Shown here piece by piece: positions 60,376 through 64,000 of a DNA stretch of 64,000 nt. The position numbers and the translations under genes are program-made. How positions within the stretch are numbered: position 1 is the stretch's first letter; each line of letters begins with the position of its first letter. Origin of the DNA: AP-15 sp963732095 (GTDB lineage Bacteria; Pseudomonadota; Alphaproteobacteria; ATCC43930; CGMCC-115725); NCBI GenBank assembly GCA_963732095.1, contig CAVSZA010000014.1, positions 124,001-188,000 of the forward strand, written 5' to 3'. The notes below the pieces were generated by a model that saw only the letters and a program-made list of their open reading frames with translations, searched no databases and was not told the DNA's origin.

Positions 60376-60397
60376 TAAATTGTTTGCCGACAATTTA
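60376..60397. promoter_or_regulatory. AT-rich perfect inverted repeat after the toxin gene
   Basis: TAAATTGT-TTGCCG-ACAATTTA is an 8-base perfect inverted repeat with a 6-base loop, 50 bases after the toxin stop. It could be a weak terminator (no T-run) or an operator. It lies between the toxin and the Tim44 fragment. Confidence 0.45.
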
Positions 60398-60507
60398 AAT
60401 ATATCTCCGAGTTATGCTTCATTTTTCGAGCCCGGTCGCAAGCGGTATCGATATTTGCGACCGATGCGATTACTTCACGCGCGACGGACACAACGTCTTG
60501 ATGCCGG

Positions 60508-60723
60508 TTGACCGAAAGCTGGGAGGAGGGCGACCTGCAATACGCCACCGCCTATCTCAAATGGCGGGCGCTCGACTACCTCGTCCGGCTCGGGCGGTCG
60601 CCGGGCGACCCGGACGGGCTGGCCGGCGGCGACCCGCGCCGCCCGGTGGAGGCCGAGGAGATGTGGACCTTTGTCCGCCGCCGCGGCGGCCAATGGCTGC
60701 TCTCCGCGATCCAGCAAATCTGA
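60508..60723 (+). pseudogene. 3' fragment of a second, diverged Tim44-like gene
   Basis: The 214 bases from 60510 align without gaps to 59341-59554, the end of the Tim44-like gene, with 16 differences (about 92 percent identity). Eleven of the 16 are silent third-base changes, so the copy diverged while under protein-level selection and later lost its 5' part. The frame reads WEEGDLQYATAYLKWRALDY to the same final LLSAIQQI and stop. Homology ends sharply at 60508 on the left and at the stop on the right. The RelB/ParE module lies between the full gene and this piece. Confidence 0.85.
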
Positions 60724-60805
60724 CCCGTCCACAGAACGGAAGGGGGCCTTCGCGAAATAGGCACCTGCGAGGAGGTAACGGCAACCGGTAGGCGTAATTT
60801 TTGTT

Positions 60806-61507
60806 GTGTTTTCGGTGAGAAGCCTCATTCTGCGGCCCTCGATAGTTTGGATTCGCGCGAGTTTACTCGGGCACCGGGTTTTGGGGGTCAAACTGCCTCG
60901 CCTTGTCATCATCGCGGTTCTGGCCGCCGCCTTGCCGGCGGTTTTGTCGATGCAGACCGCGGGTCCGGCCGCTGCCCCGCTCGCCGAGGCGCAGCCTGCC
61001 GAGTTCCTTGGGCCACCGCCTCTCGCCGGAGCGGAAACAAGGGCGGCGCATCCTCACTCCATCGACCCCGCAACCGCAGCGGGCGCGATCGATGCGACAG
61101 CCGAAGCTGACCCGATCGCCGGCTGGTTCGATAAGCGAGAGTTGAAGCTCGGCGCTGTCGGCGACGACAAATCCGCCATGTACGTCGATCCCGCCGCCTG
61201 CGTTTACCCCGACGCCTTGCTGCGCAGTCTCGCCGGGGGCCGGGACGATTGCGGGCTCCTGAAGCCCGGCGCCGACGAATATGAAATTCTAACCCTGCCG
61301 TTTCTGGCGCTGTCGGCTTGGGTTGTGGTGATCTGCGGGGTCGCCGGACTGTACCATTTTTACCGCAACTGGCGTGTGTGGCGGTGGCTGCGCAGTATGC
61401 GCGCTCAAGGATTGGTGCCGAGCGGGAATTGGCGACGTCGGCTCCACCGCCGGCACCGGCGGTCGAGCCGGCATCGCAGAACAGCGTCGCAGCGCTACGC
61501 GGGCTGA
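60806..61507 (+). CDS. Hypothetical membrane protein
   Basis: An open frame of 233 residues. A signal or membrane segment KLPRLVIIAVLAAALPAVLS lies near residue 30, a soluble region with two cysteines in AACVYPDALL and RDDCGLLKPG follows, then a second helix PFLALSAWVVVICGVAGLYH and a strongly basic tail ending RRRLHRRHRRSSRHRRT. No family is recognised. The start is uncertain (GTG 60806 or TTG near 60881). It converges with the MocR gene six bases away. Confidence 0.5.
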   Translation: MFSVRSLILRPSIVWIRASLLGHRVLGVKLPRLVIIAVLAAALPAVLSMQTAGPAAAPLAEAQPAEFLGPPPLAGAETRAAHPHSIDPATAAGAIDATAEADPIAGWFDKRELKLGAVGDDKSAMYVDPAACVYPDALLRSLAGGRDDCGLLKPGADEYEILTLPFLALSAWVVVICGVAGLYHFYRNWRVWRWLRSMRAQGLVPSGNWRRRLHRRHRRSSRHRRTASQRYAG

Positions 61508-61512
61508 GCCGA

Positions 61513-62907
61513 TCACACGACCGACAAATAACGCTCGGGCGGAGTGGCGAGCAGCGCCGCGAGCCGAGCTATGCCGCGCTCGACCCGCTCGGCTGTAGTC
61601 TGGGCGCCGAGACAGATGCGCACCGCGTTGGGCGGCTGACGGGTGACGGCGAAGGCGGCGGCGGGGACGATCCCGACCCCGCAGCGCCGCGCCGCCGCGG
61701 CAAAATCGTCGGCGCGCCACGGCTCCGGCAGCGTCAGCCAGAGATGGGCGGCGGCAGGATCGCCGGTAACCTCGACGCCGGCGAGGATTTCGCGCGCTCG
61801 GCGATTCCGGCTCCGCGTCTCGCTGCGCTTCTGCGCGACGAGCCGCTCCGCAGTGCCGTCGGCGACCCAGCGCGCGACGATGCGCGCCATCAGCGGCGGT
61901 GCCGAATAAATGGTGGCGCGCACAGCGCCGGCAATCGGCTCGATCTGGGCCCGCGGGGCATGCACGTAGCCGACGCGCAAAGCCGGGACGAGGCTCTTCG
62001 AGGTCGAGGTGATATAAATGCCGTGCTGTGGGGCGTAATGCGCGAGCGGCGGCAATGGCTCATCCAGCAGAAAGCCGTAAACGTCATCCTCGATCAATAA
62101 TACCCCGTGCCGTTGCGCCATCTCCGCCAAGGCTTGCCGCCGCGCCACCGGCATCGTGGCGGTGGTCGGGTTGTGCAATGTCGGCATTGTATACAGGGCG
62201 CGCACCGGCGCGGCGCGGCAGACCACGTCGAGCGCATCGGGGACCAGCCCCTGCTCGTCCATCGCAATGGGGACCACCCGCAACTGCAGCAGCCTCGCCA
62301 GCGCGCGCAGGCCGGGGTAGGTCAACGCCTCGGCCGCCAAGGTGTCGCCGGGCTGGGTCAAGGCGCTGATGACGCAGGCCATCGCGTGCTGACCGCCGGC
62401 CGTCACCACTACCTGCTCGGGCGTTGTCACCAGCCCGCGACGCTCAAGGAAATTGGCTCCTGCGATGCGGTCGTCGCAGCGGCCGGCCGGCGCCTGATAA
62501 TCGAGGAGAGCGGCGAGGTCGGGCTCGGCGGCCAGTGCCTGCAGCGCGGCCGCAATCGCCGCCCCCTCCCCGGCGGCGCTGGGCCGATTGATCGTGAGGT
62601 CGATGAAATCAGGATCCGGCGTCTCGCCGAGGATGTCGCCGGGCATCATCGGAGCCACAACAGTCGAATGCCGTACATAGGTCCCGCGACCCACCTCGCC
62701 GGCAATCAGGCCGCGCCGCTCGGCCTCTGCATAGGCGCGGCTCACCGTGCCGATCGTGACGCGCAGTTTCCACGCGAGATCACGCTGCGTCGGCAGCTGC
62801 GTGCCGGCGGCCAGCCGGCCGCGCCCCACATCTTCCGCCAGGGCCTCGGCGATAGCCCGATAGCGCGGTCCATTGCGGCCCGATAGATCGGGCATCCAAT
62901 TTGTCAT
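61513..62907 (-). CDS. MocR-family regulator (GntR domain plus aminotransferase domain)
   Basis: A 464-residue transcription factor. Residues 1-75 are a GntR winged helix, TQLPTQRDLAWKLRVTIGTVSRAY; the rest is a fold-type I aminotransferase-like domain that binds PLP, with LIEDDVYGFLLDE and the lysine motif YITSTSKSLVPALRVGYVHA. MocR proteins sense PLP, amino acids or related ligands; PdxR is the best known. It is divergent from DUF1127 and PhzF-like genes, which are plausible targets. ATG 62907 lies inside a palindrome. Confidence 0.88.
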   Translation of the reverse strand: MTNWMPDLSGRNGPRYRAIAEALAEDVGRGRLAAGTQLPTQRDLAWKLRVTIGTVSRAYAEAERRGLIAGEVGRGTYVRHSTVVAPMMPGDILGETPDPDFIDLTINRPSAAGEGAAIAAALQALAAEPDLAALLDYQAPAGRCDDRIAGANFLERRGLVTTPEQVVVTAGGQHAMACVISALTQPGDTLAAEALTYPGLRALARLLQLRVVPIAMDEQGLVPDALDVVCRAAPVRALYTMPTLHNPTTATMPVARRQALAEMAQRHGVLLIEDDVYGFLLDEPLPPLAHYAPQHGIYITSTSKSLVPALRVGYVHAPRAQIEPIAGAVRATIYSAPPLMARIVARWVADGTAERLVAQKRSETRSRNRRAREILAGVEVTGDPAAAHLWLTLPEPWRADDFAAAARRCGVGIVPAAAFAVTRQPPNAVRICLGAQTTAERVERGIARLAALLATPPERYLSVV

Positions 62908-62915
62908 GGTGACAA
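62901..62915. promoter_or_regulatory. Palindrome over the MocR start codon
   Basis: TTGTCA-TGG-TGACAA is a perfect 6+6 inverted repeat covering the MocR start codon (62905-62907 complement). It is a candidate autoregulatory operator. A second inverted pair, ATTGAC (62923-62928) and GTCAAT (62941-62946), lies beside it. Confidence 0.45.
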
Positions 62916-62928
62916 GTTTATGATTGAC

Positions 62929-62943
62929 GAATCATTCCGAGTC
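62929..62943. promoter_or_regulatory. Two GANTC (CcrM) methylation sites in the MocR-DUF1127 promoter
   Basis: GAATC at 62929-62933 and GAGTC at 62939-62943 lie ten bases apart, about 45 bases before the DUF1127 start. In alphaproteobacteria with CtrA, CcrM methylates GANTC and the methylation state can change promoter activity. Two such sites in 15 GC-poor intergenic bases are uncommon. Confidence 0.45.
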
Positions 62944-62983
62944 AATTTGATTTAAGTCGGCCTGAAACGACGAGCTTAGACCT

Positions 62984-63217
62984 ATGGCATATCGAGATTG
63001 TATCGATACAAAAAGTCTCTTCCAGCTGCGTAATGTCCGCGGGCCCGCCGCTCCGCGCCGCTTTCTGTCGAACCTGCTGAGCCGGTTTCTGGGCTGGCGG
63101 GAACGGGCGCGGAGCCGACACTTGCTCCTGCAACTCGACGACCGCATGTTGCGCGATGTCGGATTGAGCCGTTCGGACGTCGATCGCGAGTGCGCCAAAC
63201 ATTTCTGGCAACCCTGA
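62984..63217 (+). CDS. DUF1127 small protein
   Basis: A 77-residue Arg-rich protein with the DUF1127 core WRERARSRHLLLQLDDRMLR and DVGLSRSDVDRECAKHFW at the C-terminus. DUF1127 (YjiS-like) proteins are frequent in alphaproteobacteria; some bind small RNAs or affect phosphate and carbon metabolism. It lies seven bases before the PhzF-like gene, so the two probably share a message. Confidence 0.85.
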   Translation: MAYRDCIDTKSLFQLRNVRGPAAPRRFLSNLLSRFLGWRERARSRHLLLQLDDRMLRDVGLSRSDVDRECAKHFWQP

Positions 63218-63224
63218 GGCCCCC

Positions 63225-64000
63225 ATGCGCATCCCGCTCTACCAAGTCGACGCGTTCACCAGCCGGCTGTTCGGCGGCAATCCCGCAGCGGTCTGCCCGC
63301 TCACCGAATGGCTCCCGGACGCGACGATGCAGGCGATCGCAGCCGAGAACAACCTCGCCGAGACCGCGTTCTTCGTGCCGCAGGGAGATGGCTACCTGCT
63401 GCGGTGGTTTACGCCGACCGTCGAGGTCGACCTGTGCGGTCACGCGACGCTCGCTTCGGGTTATGTGGTGACCCGGATTCTCGCGCCCGAGCGACGCTCG
63501 GTGACTTTCGACACGCTGAAGGCCGGGCCGCTGGAGGTGACCCGCGACGGCGAGTTGTTGGCCATGGACTTGCCGTCCTGGCCGCCGGAAGAGAAATCTG
63601 CCGATCCGCGAGTGCTTGCCGCGCTCGGCGCCTGGCCCGCCGAGAGCTTTGTCGCGCGCGGCCGCACTCTGGCGGTCTACGACCGCGCCGAAGACGTGGC
63701 GGCGCTGCGGCCCGACTTTGCCGCAATGCGCCGGGTCGAGGGCGCCGATGCGATCGCGACGGCCTCCGGCCGCGATGGCGTCGATTTCGTTTCGCGGTAT
63801 TTCGCGCCGAATTACGGAGTCGACGAGGACCCGGTCACCGGATCCGCCCATTGCGTGCTGACGCCCTATTGGGCGGCGCGGCTCGGCAAAGGGCAGCTGA
63901 CGGCGCGGCAGATCTCGGCCCGCGGCGGCGAGCTCACCTGCACCTTGCGCGGCGACCGCGTCACGATCGCCGGCCACGCGGTGCTCTATCTCGAAGGCGC
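63225..64000 (+). CDS. PhzF-family isomerase/epimerase, cut by window end
   Basis: The frame from ATG 63225 stays open to the window end (258 residues), and a full protein has about 280-300. It starts RIPLYQVDAFTSRLFGGNPA, then NNLAETAFF with the catalytic glutamate E46, RWFTPTVEVDLCGHATLASG, and DEDPVTGSAHCVLTPYWAAR near 206. PhzF folds like diaminopimelate epimerase; the founder makes phenazines, but most relatives are of unknown substrate. GGCCCCC precedes the ATG, a weak ribosome site. Confidence 0.9.
   Translation, partial: MRIPLYQVDAFTSRLFGGNPAAVCPLTEWLPDATMQAIAAENNLAETAFFVPQGDGYLLRWFTPTVEVDLCGHATLASGYVVTRILAPERRSVTFDTLKAGPLEVTRDGELLAMDLPSWPPEEKSADPRVLAALGAWPAESFVARGRTLAVYDRAEDVAALRPDFAAMRRVEGADAIATASGRDGVDFVSRYFAPNYGVDEDPVTGSAHCVLTPYWAARLGKGQLTARQISARGGELTCTLRGDRVTIAGHAVLYLEG

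Overview
The window is high-GC DNA from an alphaproteobacterium. Evidence for that: an intact CtrA response regulator next to a ChpT-type histidine phosphotransferase, the tail-to-head order kdsD-lptC-lptA-lptB-rpoN-hpf-ptsN, an Hsp20 gene paired with DUF1150, a DUF1127 protein, several C-terminal-type GANTC sites, and several families of intergenic palindromic repeats of the kind common in this class. A PEP-CTERM protein behind a sigma-54 promoter and a LinB-length haloalkane dehalogenase suggest an environmental (soil or water) organism. I cannot name the genus.

Layout. 1-5.1 kb: a peptide (YejEF-type) transporter whose permease has lost a recognisable start next to a palindromic repeat, then asd, an Mpo1-like protein, an AhpD-like protein and a two-domain VOC protein. 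5.1-8.8 kb: a gene graveyard holding broken pieces of an acyl-CoA synthetase/acetyltransferase, an ABC exporter and a whole dipeptide transporter (dppB, dppC, an internally inverted dppF, dppD). 8.8-10.7 kb: palindromic operators, a possible small gene, ctrA, and chpT convergent to it. 10.8-14.7 kb: molybdenum cofactor and formate dehydrogenase accessory genes (mobA, fdhD, moaA), DUF29 and nadK. 14.7-25 kb: methyltransferase, acyltransferase, flavin-type oxidase, N-formylglutamate amidohydrolase, an aspartoacylase-like protein with a deoxyinosine glycosylase, a VapBC module with a frameshifted toxin, a SWIM-SNF2 helicase and hemD. 24.9-30.4 kb: a probable catabolic run of enoyl-CoA hydratase, two MmgE/PrpD proteins, a thioesterase and a phosphodiesterase. 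30.4-34 kb: sigma-54-driven PEP-CTERM gene, cysS and trmJ. 34-41 kb: haloalkane dehalogenase, SDR, two large membrane proteins, a family 9 glycosyltransferase and a methyltransferase. 41-46 kb: ankyrin protein and cobalamin genes cobK, cbiD, cobA, cobB. 46-50 kb: zinc peptidase, AmpG-like transporter, cyclophilin, NDUFA9-like protein. 50.2-57.6 kb: tRNA-Leu, RNase D and the lipopolysaccharide-export/rpoN/ptsN run. 57.6-64 kb: DUF1150-Hsp20, a Tim44-like gene with a diverged fragment of a second copy beyond a RelB/ParE module, a MocR regulator, DUF1127 and the start of a PhzF-like gene.

Common threads. Palindromic repeats repeatedly sit exactly at gene ends and appear to have altered them: lost start (yejE), N-terminal extension (ampG-like), ribosome binding site (second prpD), stop codon (thioesterase), truncation (acyl-CoA synthetase fragment). 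The window also links a sigma-54 target (the PEP-CTERM gene) with rpoN itself and ptsN, though the activator and the exosortase are not here. I found no CRISPR array, rRNA, prophage or intact insertion sequence.
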